This document shows, piece by piece, positions 35,573-48,129 of a DNA stretch of 64,000 nt; position 1 is the stretch's first letter; the number at the start of each line of letters is the position of its first letter. A program made the translations under genes and the position numbers. The notes beneath the pieces are model-generated. The model searched no databases and was not told the origin of the DNA. It saw nothing but the letters and a program-made list of their open reading frames with translations. Origin of the DNA: Cymbidium sinense (taxonomy: Eukaryota > Streptophyta > Magnoliopsida > Asparagales > Orchidaceae). The DNA is taken from assembly GCA_021442155.1 (NCBI GenBank), contig CM038229.1:68034443-68098442 (forward strand). The letters run 5' to 3'.

Positions 35573-35739
35573 AAAAATGAAGGCTAAATTTTTAAAATAA
35601 GCACGTTTAAAATCTTAATTAGCGGATTAGGCGCTAAAAACAAAATTTTAAAATAGATCACCGTTAAGCAACTAGCCCCGAGAATTTTTTTAAAAAAATC
35701 TTTCAACCAGCCGCAGATTTTTTGCAGGATCTGTTATTG

Positions 35740-36180
35740 GAATTTAGCGAGCAGGTATCGGAAGCACAAAATTCCCACGACTTTTATGTTGACGAAAATG
35801 CAATTGCTTCGCGGCAGATTTGTAAGCGAAAAAATCTGCGGTAATTTTGAATATTGCGATCGCCAGGTATTTTGCCGCACGGAGTCGTGTTTGTCGAATT
35901 TAGCGTATCGTTGGAATTGGCATGAAATTTCCCGTGACTTTCATGTTGATCGAAAATTGCGATTATGACTCCTTGCGTAGTAGATTTTGCCAATGTGCAT
36001 CCATAAATGAGCGGAGCGTTCTTGAATGTTGCGACCAACCGCGGTATTTTGGCCGCGCCGGAGTCGTCCGTTGTTAGAATTTAACGAACTTGGTGTCATT
36101 GGAATCGACACGAAATTCCACACGACTTTCATGTTGATGCAGAGATGCGAATTTAGACCATTACGCAGCATTTTTTGTGG
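35740..36180. repeat. Subterminal tandem modules of the MULE (3 copies)
   Basis: Copies near 35743, 35905 and 36095 contain 'acgacttttatgttga', preceded by 'ttggaatcgacacgaaattcc'-like words and followed by 'cgaaaattgcgattatgac'. They are the same module as at 2402-2840 in opposite orientation. Local GC content is well above the surroundings. Confidence 0.75.
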
Positions 36181-37139
36181 CAAAGTATGGATTCATAAAT
36201 AACAACAGTGGATGGATCATTACAAAGTTTACAAAATAATAATAGCTGCGACAATCTCACTACAGAGTTTGGAAGCATGACAAATTCATAGCTATTATCT
36301 ATTTCTCCCAAATTTCTAAAGTATGACAGTTCAATACTAATAAGATATCTCTGATATTCCACAAGAAAAAATGCAAATTACTAAAACTGGAAACATATAA
36401 CATAGATAAACGATGTCTTGATATGCAGTATATATAGGAAATATAAAACGTTGACAAAACAGTGTACATCAAGCTATCAGATGATCTACAACTACATACG
36501 ACAATTGAAGACATCTAACGCGAAGTACGGTGGAAGTCGCCACGAGGTCGGCGTCACCGAGGTCGGTCTCGCAAATGCCGCGCTAATGATCTCAACCTAA
36601 TTAGTATGCTCAGACATCATCGGTGTAACATCGTCTCCGATGGTGAGGGGGATGGGGTACACTGCGTGCATATCGCATGAATGGTGGGTGAGGAAACATA
36701 AGAGGCCGCCTGCAGAAATGGACAGACTTCCGAGAAGTACTGGTAGGCCAACGAATCAGGGAGGGAATGTCCGATGACGACCAAATCCTACATTATGTGC
36801 CTAGGAAAACGAAAGTCGAAGAACCCGCTTCATCTCATCTGCACTTTATCTCGATATGTGCAAGTTCTTGCATAGTTCCCTATATAATTTCTCATAAGTG
36901 TTGATTGACTATTGAAAGTCATTGTCCTGATCTCTCCTAAAATAAGGTTAAAAAATATCTTGTGTATTCAAGATATGTTCTTGCTGCAAAGACAAGTATA
37001 TAATTAAGTTATCATAACGTATAAATATTTGATTAACATATAATTTCTTTTACCATCAACCTCTCTCTCGTGAGCTCGAGGATAGTAAAGCGGAATGTGG
37101 TAGTATCTTGCTTTTGGGCAGCTTGGATGAAATTCAGCT

Positions 37140-37466
37140 AGTAATTATGAACTTCATCCTCGTTTCAACTCGCTTCAACTCAATTTATACAACTACAGTT
37201 GTATACTTGTCGATTAATGAGTGACTCACATACTGCCATCATTTAATGAGAAGAATGAAATGGCATCGTAAAATCTATGAGATTAATCCTAAACCGTAAT
37301 AATCAACTTTTAGTGACCTCATTCGATTTTGTACGCCGCTAAAATCAAAATGGCATGAAACTTGTATAGGACGATTTTTTCCACCAGTATACATAAAGAA
37401 GAAATCGTCACTAACACTTAGTTGGCCACCGTAGTATAGTATCAAGCATATTGTGTCTAAACTCAT
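37140..37466 (-). pseudogene. MuDR-type transposase N-terminal domain, broken
   Basis: On the minus strand it starts MSLDTICLILYYGGQLSVS, then DDFFFMYTGGKNRPIQVS, then FDFSGVQNRMRSLKVDYYG; with a frame slip it continues YKFHAILIL-type residues to near 37140. It aligns block by block with the ORF at 668 (SSDTVSIVLYYGGELNVS, YVGEKNCPIQIP, FEELEKQINKL). The catalytic DDE domain was not recognised between here and 36200, so the copy is not autonomous. Confidence 0.6.
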
Positions 37467-37917
37467 ATTTGAATCAAATATATGTATCGGAGGCAGTAAT
37501 GCTGAATATCACACCTGGTTAAATCATTTAGATTCATGAGAACTATATGAATTGCTTAGAACACAATAATTAGCTATTTATACTATAGAAAAGATAGCTA
37601 TTTCGGATAGAATAATCCGTTGGGAATTATCAATCAAATATTCGATGACTTTTTAGTCACGATTTTTCTAGTGAAAATTTCTGCAAAATAATAACACGCT
37701 GACCCCCACTTAATTTACTAGATTTGAAGGTGAATTTTTCATCAAAAAAGTCATCCTAAACTACTACTATTTAGGGCTAACAAATTGACCGATGACCCTA
37801 AACTTCATTTTTTCCTTCTGAGTTATGCTTTATCTCTTTCAGGCAGCAGTAGAAGGATTCCTAAGGTACGCCAAATCTACATGAAAATGTGTTATTTTCA
37901 AAATTAAATAAAAGGGA

Positions 37918-38430
37918 GTTCCAAAAAAATACCTAAAATTCACTTTACATTTGCCTGAAATCAACCCTAAAACTACCTATTCTTAAAAAATACTTAAAAT
38001 ATCTAAAATCCACATTACATTTGCCTAAAATCAACCCTAAAACTAGCTAATCATATAATATACTTACTAATAACATCATAACACACAAAAAATAAAAATC
38101 ACATTTGCATATTTCTCATTTTACAAAAAAAATAAAAAAAAACTAAAAAAAATCTAAAATACCTAAAATCCACATTACATTTGCCTAAAATCAACCCTAA
38201 AACTAGCTAATCACATAATATACTTACTAATAACATCATAACACAAAAATAAAATCACATTTGCATATTTCATTTTAGAAAAAATAAAAAAAACTCAAAA
38301 ATACCTAAAATATCTCAAATCCACATTACATTTACTCTAATTTACTTACTAATAATATCATAACACAAAAATAAAATCACATTTACATATTCTTCATTTT
38401 ACAAAAAAAAAACCTCAAAAAATACCTAAT
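37918..38430. repeat. AT-rich tandem array, about 150-165-bp unit, about 3.3 copies
   Basis: The words AAATCCACATTACATTTGCC, AATCAACCCTAAAACTAGCT, AATATACTTACTAATAACAT and CATAACACAAAAATAAAAT recur near 38000, 38162 and 38312, with a partial first copy from 37930. It lies inside the MULE, on its 5' side. Confidence 0.85.
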
Positions 38431-38670
38431 GTGGTGGGCGATGGTCATAGGAAGGCGGTAGTTGGCCATTGTTTAGAGGTATGTGAAGTATGGACGCGAA
38501 TGATGAGGAATGAATTGAGATCGGACGCATTCCGTTCTTCTCGACCTTTTAAAAAAAAAATTACTTTAGGCCGTCGTTTTAGCAGACGTCTATTTAAATT
38601 TTTTTTTACTGCCTGATTCGCTAATTAAAATTTTAATGGGACTTATTTTAAAAATTTAGCCAAAAATGAA

Positions 38671-39286
38671 GTGTATTCTAATATCCAATATTCAATAAAA
38701 TTTTATTTACATAAATGATCCTATTCATACCATAATAAAAAATTACACAAAAGTTGACAAGATCTCCACAAAACCAGTTTCAATACATCCATCATGTCAA
38801 ACATGAATCAAATTTTTTGCATAAACTCCACTTACTGAATCGCATTATCGAAATGATAAAACTTGAACAGAAATAACACAAATAGCACATGGACAAAGCC
38901 CAAAGCATGTAACAAGGTGGTAAAAATCTGGTGCGAGTCCAACATGTGAAATAACGAAAATAGAATGCACAACATCTAGCACAGTTAGCCAAGACTGTAG
39001 CATAGCATCAATAGTGCATCGACATTTAGTGGGTAGCAATCACAATGACAGTAACAAAACAATCTGAGATGCGGGGGATAATAGTAGACATAGCGGGACT
39101 GTAGCACGGTGAAGGTGGGAAAAAAAAATGAACAGGTAGGATAGGAAAGACTTTGACGTCAGAGTAATAACAAAGATACAATAACTAATTTCTAGAAAAT
39201 AAATAATGAACAGAACTCAAAAAAATATAAACCACAAAAATATAATTATTTTATCTGGGTATGCAACCTATTTAAAATAATTAAAA
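38671..39286. other. Intergenic DNA
   Basis: No gene is recognised; overlapping minus-strand open stretches near 38792-39039 show no family signature. Confidence 0.4.
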
Positions 39287-39294
39287 TAAATTAT

Positions 39295-39888
39295 TCGAAT
39301 AGAGTAAATGTTTTAGATATCTGGAATCTATTGTTCAAAGTGATGGTGAAATAAATAGAGATGTCATTAGTAGAATTCAAGTTGGATTCATGAAGTAGAA
39401 GAATGCATTGTGCCTCTTGTGTGATAAAAAAGTACTACTTATATTTAAGAAAAAAATTTATAAGATGGTTGTGAAACCTACAATAGATTATGGTGCTAAA
39501 TATTAGTCGAAAAAGAGAAACATAAAATTAAGTTAAGTATTGTAGAGATGGGGATGCTCCGGTGGATGTGTGGCTTTACACTTAAAGATAAAATGTGAAA
39601 TGAATATTCATGGCTCCAATGACAGATAAGATTAGAGGGAGTCACCTTAGATGATTTTGTTATATAAAACGTCAATAGCCCGGTGATTTAGTTAGGAGAG
39701 TATATGCATTAGATTTGACCTATATTAAAAAGGGCAAAGGTAGACCTAAAAAGAATTGATTAGTAGGTTTAAAAAATGACCGTATTTTATTAAAATTAAA
39801 TGAGAATATAATATTTAATAAGATACAATAGAGAAAAAAGATTCAAATAGCCAACCACACGTAGTGGGATAAAGGCTTGTTGTTGTTG
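39295..39888 (+). mobile_element. 3' fragment of an RTE-type LINE
   Basis: It starts in the region coding for the end of the reverse transcriptase ORF (GATATCTGGAATCTATTGTT, then VISRIQVGF-type codons). It runs through the family's 3' end (ACGTAGTGGGATAAAGGCTT) to a TTGTTGTTG tail. An 8-bp flank TAAATTAT occurs on both sides (39287-39294 and 39889-39896), a plausible TSD. Confidence 0.75.
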
Positions 39889-39896
39889 TAAATTAT

Positions 39897-41625
39897 CAAT
39901 CTTTAAAAATTGACAATATATATGGAGTATTAAATTTCATATTCTTTAAAGATAATCAACATTAGCAGTTTTTGAAATATTGATGCAACTCAACTCTCTT
40001 CATAAAGTTGATTTTATGAATTAGTATTTCAAGAAAATAAAATCAAGTCAATCTGAACAATCATTATAGAACAAAAATTCACAAATAATTCATTAAGAGT
40101 TGCATCAATTTCACATAAAGGCATGTGTTCAATTTTTTAATAGAAATTCACATTTACATAAGATCTCATGCTTAATATTTGTTTCAAACTCTAATTCTAG
40201 CTCTTGATCATATATAAATTGAACGTGATCAAATGTAAATACATAATTAAATTAATAAGTCCAAATAAAAAATCATATTATAATTGCAAATCATCTTCTA
40301 CATTTAATACATCCTCAAAAGAACATTGAAAACCACAATTACTTCGATAAGATCATGTCTAATCGTACTTGATTCTTGTATTAGTGTGCTAATGACAAGC
40401 TTAAGTGGGAGATGGCACTAATTATTCTTTAAAGATATTAACCATATGCACAGTAATTCTAATAAAATGATTGTACTTTTTCCCAACATCTAAATCTATA
40501 TATAAAGCTTTGTATAATAATTTTAATAAATTGTAGCTTAAACCATCTCTACTATCTCACCTAATCTTCAACGAAATAAATATTAATAATAAAATAGTCT
40601 TGAGAAATATAATATAATAGCAAGGTTTATAAGCCTTACATGATCTTAAAGCACTCCATAATTACTTATTTACCATCTTAAAATTGATCACATAATTGAT
40701 CTCTATAATCAGTGAATGATGAATATAGCTCATTAAATTTATATTTCATATCAAGTCATGTGGATTTAGTAGCAACACTCTAACAAAATAATTTTGCATA
40801 TTCATCTATTTTGATTTTATAAATTCAACTCTTTGGATACATAATATAATTAAAAAGAAAACTTCCAATTTACCAATTTAATTTTAAAATTCCTAAAGAT
40901 TACACCTTCTATAAAATTTAAGAATATAATTTTGAATATAATAGTAGTCATATATAAGTGTCTAGAACCACAACCTATCCGATCTCATTTAAATTACATC
41001 ATTTATTATGGTTTGATTAATTTAGATATAATGTCCTCCCTTTAAGTGACAATAAATAAATCTAAAGTTCTAATATTGATCTGATGCAGGACATATTAGA
41101 GTCTAGAATTTACTAAACAAAGCTGTGATGAGATGTGCAAAGAAACACAAACTGACAAACAATCACAATTTGAGTTCCCAATTTTAATTTAAGATCCGAC
41201 ACTTTCAAAAAAAAATATATTTTATTTGATCCAAATGATAATATAGAAAAAGTCAAAGTTTGAAATTCCACAAATCTAAAAATGAATACAATATTTTATC
41301 AAGATTAAGATTCACACCCAAAAAATAAAAAAATAAAAAAATTGTGCATATCAAACTCAACAAAATTCCACAATTTGTAGTTTCACAATTTTGTCAAAAT
41401 GAGATACACAAAAAAACATATAAAATGTCACAATTTGCAGTTTACCAACTTTTATTTAAGCAAAGAATTCACCAACATCTTAAATTTTATGAAAAGTTGA
41501 GAATGAATAAAAAATTTTACCAGGATGATGATGCTCAACAAAAAAAAGAAAACTAGTACTATGAATCAAACATAATAAAATCGCAATCATGCATGCAATC
41601 AATCAGTAAATAATTTAATAGAAAT
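39897..41625. other. AT-rich intergenic DNA
   Basis: No gene, RNA or clear repeat is recognised. A 70-codon plus-strand open stretch (41344-41556) is lysine-rich with no family signature and is not called. Confidence 0.4.
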
Positions 41626-42718
41626 AACACTTACAGAAATCACTAGTTGGAAGATCGAGGCATTCGCCTCTGAAAAATGTCTTCAAAACCTACAAAGCAC
41701 TGAAAGAATCTATATCTAACACACAAGAGAACTGAGATTCAATTGTTTCAAATCAAAATAATTGAATTCCAACAAGAGTGTTTTCAAACTTCGTTTCAAT
41801 AAGATCAATGCCTAAACACTTAAAAAACCTTGATTCCGGCAAGTCTAGTAAATTTCGGTGTTTGCTACAGTGCAATCCCGGAAAGGAAGGAGTTAAATAT
41901 AGTTATAGCGCCCATAAGTAAACCAGACAATTGAATAATGCTATAATGCCTGGGAAAAGATAGGACAAGGAATTAGCCAAAAAAAAAAAATTCTCGATGC
42001 CAAATGAAAATAAATTGAACACAACTACAATGCCAAGGAATTAAACAGCTGCAAGTGCGTGAGAGGGAATCAATGATTTATACCATAGGAATCTCAGTTA
42101 CAAGTCATGACTTAACAATAAATCTTTAACTTTTGCTACAAGGCAAAAGCCAACGGATATCACTTCACTATCTTAAGGTCTAAGATTTTTAATGCAATTA
42201 ATGAAATTCAGACAAATTCATCTTGAAATTTGTAGTTGCAAAAACTACCAATAAAAACCAAGCACTTTTGGTCATTTGACTTAAATTAGAAGTATTAGAA
42301 ATTCGCTCAATCTGATTATTTAATGATCTATTAAATTAATGAAAAACTGAAAATCATGATGCAATTAGAATTAACAGGAAAAATCAGGTATGACCGATTT
42401 GATTAAAATCAAGAATACTCACAAAATCTATATCTAATTATATAGAAAAAAAGATAACAATGAAAAAAACTCATCAAATAAAGACAATTCAGACCTCATA
42501 CATGAGTTTGAAAGAAAATATGAAATCATTATTAAGCCAAAAGTCCCCGAAATGTTTTAGATTTTTCTATTTTTAAACATCACATCTCAAGGTCGGCATT
42601 CTCCGTCTCTTTGTATCAATCTCACGATAGCAATCTTAATAAAAAGATAAGAATATAAATGCCACAAATACCCTCAATCTAGTGATGTAACAAGTCTAGA
42701 AGATCTTCACAGAACAAA
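41626..42718. repeat. Degenerate dispersed repeat related to 34000-34750
   Basis: Shared ordered words include ATGAAAAAAACTCATCAAA, CATCTCAAGGTCGGCA, TGTATCAATCTCACGATAGC and TAGTGATGTAACAAGTCTAG, which match 34240-34740 in the same orientation. No coding content remains. Confidence 0.4.
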
Positions 42719-42730
42719 CAATACAATCCA

Positions 42731-42917
42731 ACCCACCGTCTCTTAACTGGTGGGTGAAGGCCAATTTAAAACCCCTGACCGGTTCAATCCTCCGAGACAT
42801 ACCTAAGTGGAGAAGAAGTGGACCCAGTACATGGTGATTAATGAATGTAGCTTAGCAATAACGACATCTCCACCCACAGATGTGTGTGGACCCATTGCAA
42901 AAAAAAAAAAAAAAAAC
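42731..42917 (+). mobile_element. tRNA-derived SINE with poly(A) tail and 12-bp TSD
   Basis: The head has a canonical pol III B box, GGTTCAATCC (42781-42790), with an A-box-like TCTTAACTGGTGG about 40 bp upstream. The body ends in 18 A residues (42899-42916). CAATACAATCCA flanks both sides (42719-42730 and 42918-42929). No ORF is expected in a SINE; retrotransposition would have used LINE machinery. Confidence 0.82.
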
Positions 42918-43329
42918 CAATACAATCCACCAAGATAGATAGGCACAGAATTTGAAAACCCCATATCTAAAGCATCTGATTTCTGCTTCCAAATAGAGGA
43001 ATAAAATGTCCCAATAGGTATACATGAACTATACATTCTGGACAAAAAAAAAGAATAAAATGAATAGTGCTCAAGTAACAAACTATAGCAAAAATAAAAA
43101 ATCAAACTAACATGAAGACTAAGCATACTCAAAGAATCAGAATAACAAAGATCAAATCTCGTTCCCGAAGGAAACTATAAAATAAAATAATAACCGAGTA
43201 ATGAAACTAAACATGCGTGCTCAAATCTGGGGTAGGTTTTTTAATCCAATAAGGGCTTGGCTTTTTTAAATCCAATAAAATTCCCAGTAAAGTTCACTCT
43301 ACCAATGGGGCAGCTATAATGAACCTAAA

Positions 43330-44303
43330 ATGTATAATTCTGCACATTAATAAGTTGACTAAAATCCCGCTCATATCTATTATTATGTTGACAGAATTCC
43401 AACAACTATTGATGGAAATGAAGAAGTAATCATTTAATGATGCATGAGAAACTAACAACCTGCAAATCACATTATATCTAATGGAAGTAATCCTCTGATA
43501 AAAAGAATGGGAGAAATAAGGTCGCCTTGCTTTATGCCCCTAAGATATTTAAAACTATCATAGTGGCACTGTTAATGATGATAAAAAAACAACAATTAGA
43601 GATTAAGGCGTTAATTATTTCAATGATTTCAAATTGAAATCCAAACTTATCCAAAATAATCGTAATGAAGGGCCACTCAATTTTATTATAAACTTTAGAC
43701 ATGTAGAGCTTCGTAGCAATGTTGAAATCTCTTTGCCTAAGGTTAATAGTGTCAGTAAATTATTGGGTAAGAAGAATGTTATCTATAATATCCCACTCTC
43801 TAAAATTTCACTTTTGTGAAGAGAAATATTTTTATACAGAACTTCGCTGACTATGGACAAAGATTTTTGTCAAAAAACGTGTAAAAATTGATAGGCATAT
43901 ATTCATTCCATTGGAGAGAGTTAATCCTATTGGAGATCAAAATAATGGTAGCAAATAACAAAATAACTCAGAAAAAAAGCGCTCCAATAAAATTCAATAG
44001 TAGCATTTAATGGTGTTCCAACAAGACATGTAAAATTGGGAGAGAACCCATAAACACCTGTAGTATAATTCTTCTTCAAGTTGAAAATAATTTGTTCAAT
44101 TTTCTCTTGATTAATCTTGAAGGGGATACATGACCACTCAATATTAGGAAGGGCATGGCTACCATCCAAACACAAAAATTAAAAGCATTCAATAGTTGAA
44201 TCTTGGATAAGCTTGTTGTCAGAAAGGATCTCACCATTATTATTCCTTATGTTAGATGTTCTGCCAGTATGCCTCTTTTATATTGACCCGTACAAGGAGC
44301 TAT
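43330..44303 (-). pseudogene. L1 reverse transcriptase domain, broken
   Basis: Read leftward: NNNGEILSDNKLIQDSTIE near 44240, CLDGSHALPNIEWSCIPFKI from 44175, IEQIIFNLKKNYTTGVYGFS (the conserved 'K..PG.DGF' block with P to T and D to Y changes), then KVYNKIEWPFITIILDKFGF near 43700 (the 'DKAYDR.EW' block). Farther on, a degraded GDL.SPILF block lies near 43520. The catalytic YADD box was not recognised. Stops and frameshifts are frequent. Confidence 0.7.
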
Positions 44304-44312
44304 TTAGTATTT

Positions 44313-45943
44313 GGCTAAATTTTTAAATTAAGCTTAATTATAATCTTAATTAGCAAATTAGACACCGGAAAAAAAAATTAACAAAATAGTTTGTCAGATG
44401 TTGAACGGACGAATAATGATCCACGCCATCCGTTCAATAATTCACTACTGCTCTTAATTATTTTTTTAAAAAAAGAGTATGTAGATTTTGCTCATCTACT
44501 CATCCCGTCACATAATCGAGCTTAGTATCGTAATGAAATTTTTCACAACTTTTATGTTGATAAAAAATTACGATTGTGGCCCGATAAGCAACAGTTTTTG
44601 CAAATGCGCGCAAAAACTGTAGCGCCGACCTGAAATTTTTGAGCACCCACCTTTTTTTGTCCATATCGGACTCATCCCAGATCTAATCGAGGAAGCAGTA
44701 TGGAATCAGAATCTAAATTCCCTACAACTTTCATGTTGATCAAAAATTACGATTGTGGCCCGATGCACAGCTACAATTCCCCCAGACACTTTAAACTGAA
44801 AGTCACATTATTAAAATTTAATTAGATGGATATGATGATTCTTGTTGTAGGAGTAAAAAAGTTAATCCATAGTGATGATTCTGGTAAGTTTTTAATAACT
44901 TATATTTTTTTTTCTTATAAAATTATTCTTCTTCTTTAAAAATCTACCACAAATTGGAGATTGATAATAATTTAAGAGAAAATCAGTTAAGATATGATGA
45001 TGAATAATATCTTATTTTAAAAAATGACTAATTGTGAGCTTTTTTTTTGAAAAATAATTATTTGGCGTGCATTTTTTTAAAAAAATTTGATTGATGGTGT
45101 GCCTTTGCTTTTTATTATTTTTATTTTATTTAAATTAATTTATTTGTATAACAAATTTATCCACCCTCAAAATTGAGGTTGATTCCGCCCCTGCTTAGGG
45201 GCTAACATGTGTTTAATCAATGGTGATATCAAATTTTAGATTTTTTTTTATTTCATGAAAATTTTATGTTAACACAATGATTTTGAAAATTAGATTGAAC
45301 ATTAAACTAAAAAAATGTTCAAAATTCAAAAATTCAATCTAGATTGAACTAGATGATTTAATGAATACTAAAATTAAATTGATATGATTTATATGATGTA
45401 ATAATGATGTAATATATGTCATGTTCTTGTGGAACCATTTCAATATTTTTTTTCTCATAATAATATTTTCCATAGATAATAACTAAAATTATCTTCTTCT
45501 TTCATTAGTAGCAAAATCTCAATTAAAATAATATTATTCGCAAAAACTGCTGCGTATCAGGCCACAATTGTAATTTTTTATCAACATGAAAGTTGTGGAG
45601 AATTTCATTACAATTCCAACGATACCAAGCTTGCTCGATTCCGACACCAAATGAGTCTGATATTGACAAAAAAAAGCGGTTGTTTAAAAATTTCGTGACC
45701 GCAATTTTGCGATTCAAAAAGCAGATCGAACCACAATCATAATTTTTTATCAACATGAAAGTTATGGAAAATTTCGTTACGATTTTAACGATACTCACTC
45801 GATTCGACAACGAATGGCAAAGGCAAAAATGCCTCGCTTTTGCCGACGACGGACGCCATGTTGGCCTATTTTGTTAATTTTTATTTTACCGTGCCTAATT
45901 TGCTAATTAAAATTATAATTAGGCCTAATTTAAAATTTTAACC
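44313..45943. mobile_element. 1.63-kb non-autonomous MULE with perfect 9-bp TSD
   Basis: The left end GGCTAAATTTTTAAATTAAG and the right end, read inverted, GGTTAAAATTTTAAATTAGG begin a terminal repeat of about 90 bp (both include TTAATTAGCAAATTAGGCAC-like and AACAAAATAG words). TTAGTATTT flanks both sides (44304-44312 and 45944-45952). It has no transposase. Inverted module pairs lie just inside both ends (44510-44790 and 45560-45850). It sits inside the minus-strand L1. Confidence 0.9.
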
Positions 45944-45952
45944 TTAGTATTT

Positions 45953-46589
45953 CTTCTCCCTCAAATCTCCACCTCATACCAGCTTTTTGTCTTCAAAACT
46001 CTTCATGAAAATGACGAATTTTATTCACATTAGCCATGCCTTTATTGAGGTTAATAAATTGAATCCTTCATAGATAAGCAAATATCCTCAAACTAATTAA
46101 CTTCTTCAACGGGTCTACAAAAATAAAATACAATTCCAAAAAAATAAATTATTCAAATTCTAATGACTTTCTTGAGCCTTTTTATTTCAACCAAAGTGCC
46201 TTATGGCTAAAACTCTCAATAGGAGTAGGCCAACTTTCCTTAACCAAGGACAAAAAAAAATCATCGTGTAAGTTCATATATTAAAAAATCTTAAGGGTTT
46301 GGGACTAGTTTAATAAGATTTATCAAGTGATAGAAGAACGAAGTAGTAACTAAAGAACTTCAATACAAATGAACAAGTTGGGGCTCAAATACATTAACGC
46401 AAATGAAGAATAAGAGAACTCTATCAATTCTAGCCCATTTAAACTAATTAATTCAAAAAAAGGTAGTGCCTTGAAAAATTTATGTTCCGAAAGGCTAGCC
46501 ATGCTCCAAAATCATATTGGTAAAATCATTCATGGCAACCTTGTTCTAAAAAGTTTTTTTTTTTTCATTTGGATTAAACACATTAAAAC
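45953..46589 (-). pseudogene. L1 endonuclease C-terminal part and linker
   Basis: Minus-strand reading in shifting frames gives WPTPIESFSHKALWLK, then INLNKGMANVNKIRHFHEEF and RQKAGMRWRFEGE, the linker between endonuclease and reverse transcriptase of plant L1 elements (consensus ending 'W...GD.NT.FFH'). It is non-functional. Confidence 0.6.
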
Positions 46590-46807
46590 ACTACCATTGC
46601 CGGTCTGAAGTCCGGATGTGAAAAGTGGAGGGTTGCGTTAGGTAATCGACAGCCAGCGTAAAACTTGTCGAAATAATCATGACATGAATATTTTAAATCA
46701 TTGTGTTAATGCCGAGCGTCCCACAGGCGACATTGTATGGCAATCTGATGAAAAATACTAGAAGCGCGTGGCGCCGTGCGGTGTTAAATAAGCGGTTCCA
46801 CATTATG

Positions 46808-47560
46808 GAAGGATGCGGGGAAAGAAGTTAGTCCATGAAACTAAAATTAGGTTAGGATCTTGGAATATAAGTACTCTTACAGGTAAATTAATGAAATTAA
46901 TAGATATTATGATTCATAAAAAGATAAATATTTTATGTGTTCAAAAAACTAAATGAGTTGGGGAGAAGGCCAAGAAGATTGATAATTTAGGTTTTAAACT
47001 TTGGTATTCAGGTAAAAGTCGACTAGAAATAATATGAGTATGATTATAGATAAAAGTTTGAAGGATAATGTTAATAAATATTAATAAATGTAATAATTAT
47101 ATTTAAAGATTATTATTATCTAAGATTATCAATGTTATAAGTTATCTCCTCAAGTAGGTTTGAAGGTAAAAAAAAAATTTTAGAATAAATTAGAGGATTA
47201 ATACAAAAGATCTGAAGAAAAATATTTATTGGAGGAGATTTAAATGGACATTGGTATAGTGGTAGAAGATTTTAAAAGTATTCATGGCGTTATAGATTTG
47301 AAGTATGATGAAGAAGGTAAAATATATTAGATTTTCTTTAACATGATTTTCGATTCTTAACATTTTATTTAAGAAAAGAGATAAACATATTATTACTTAT
47401 AAAAATGGATCTAGTAAAACACAAATTGATTGTTTTTTGATAAGAAAAATAGATCGTTTAGATTGTAAAGATTGTAAGGTCATTCCAAGTGAAAATATAA
47501 GTACACAACATCGATTGTTAGTTTTAGATTTTAAGTTGAAAGGTTATAAGAGAAAAAATA
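46808..47560 (+). pseudogene. RTE endonuclease domain, frameshifted (copy 2)
   Basis: The frame opens with TRKKLVHETKIRLGSWNIST-like residues, then INILCVQKTK followed by a stop in place of the W of QETKW, and GFKLWYSGKSR. After gaps, QIDCFLIRKIDRLDCKDCKV and QHRLLVLDFKLKGYK appear near 47425-47540. The block order equals that at 18188-19060. Confidence 0.7.
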
Positions 47561-48129
47561 AATCAAATTATTGTCTTAGAATTAGATGGAATCTTAAAAC
47601 ACAAATAAAAATATTTTAAGAGCAAACATGAGATTAGAATTTGGGATGTTCATGAAAGCTAATATTATGTGGGAAAAAATAAAGTGAAATTAATTAAAGA
47701 TGTGCTTGGAGAATCAAAAGGAAAAGCTTCTTTAATAAGAATAGTTGGTGGTGGAGTCGAGTGTGCGGGAAAAGATAAAAAATAAGTATTGTTATAAAAC
47801 TTGATTTAGATGTAAAAACTTGAGAATTGGGAAAGATATAAAGTGGTATGTAGAGATTAAGAAAGCAGATATGATCTGAAAAAATTTAAAGTGATTTATA
47901 ATAGATTAGATAAAGAAGGTGATGTATGTATAAGTTAGCAACCAAAGAGATAGGAGAAGTAAAGGCATGGTTAGTGAGGTGTAAGGATGAAAATAATAAA
48001 ATACTTTTTTTAGAAAAGGATATTGAAAATAGGTGGATGGGGTATTTTGATAAACTTTTGATGAAGAATCGAAAAACGATGAATTTTAGCAACCTTCATA
48101 CCTAAACAAAAATAGAGAATTTCATTTTA

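Larger units (their letters stand above)
35582..38661 (-). mobile_element. 3.08-kb MULE with perfect 9-bp TSD
   Basis: The left end GGCTAAATTTTTAAAATAAG and right end CTTATTTTAAAAATTTAGCC are exact inverted repeats over 20 bp. Similarity continues inward (TTAATTAGCGGATTAGGC left, GCCTGATTCGCTAATTAA right). AAAAATGAA flanks both sides (35573-35581 and 38662-38670). Inside are three subterminal modules (35740-36180), a decayed MuDR N-terminal domain on the minus strand and a 160-bp tandem array near the right end. Confidence 0.88.
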
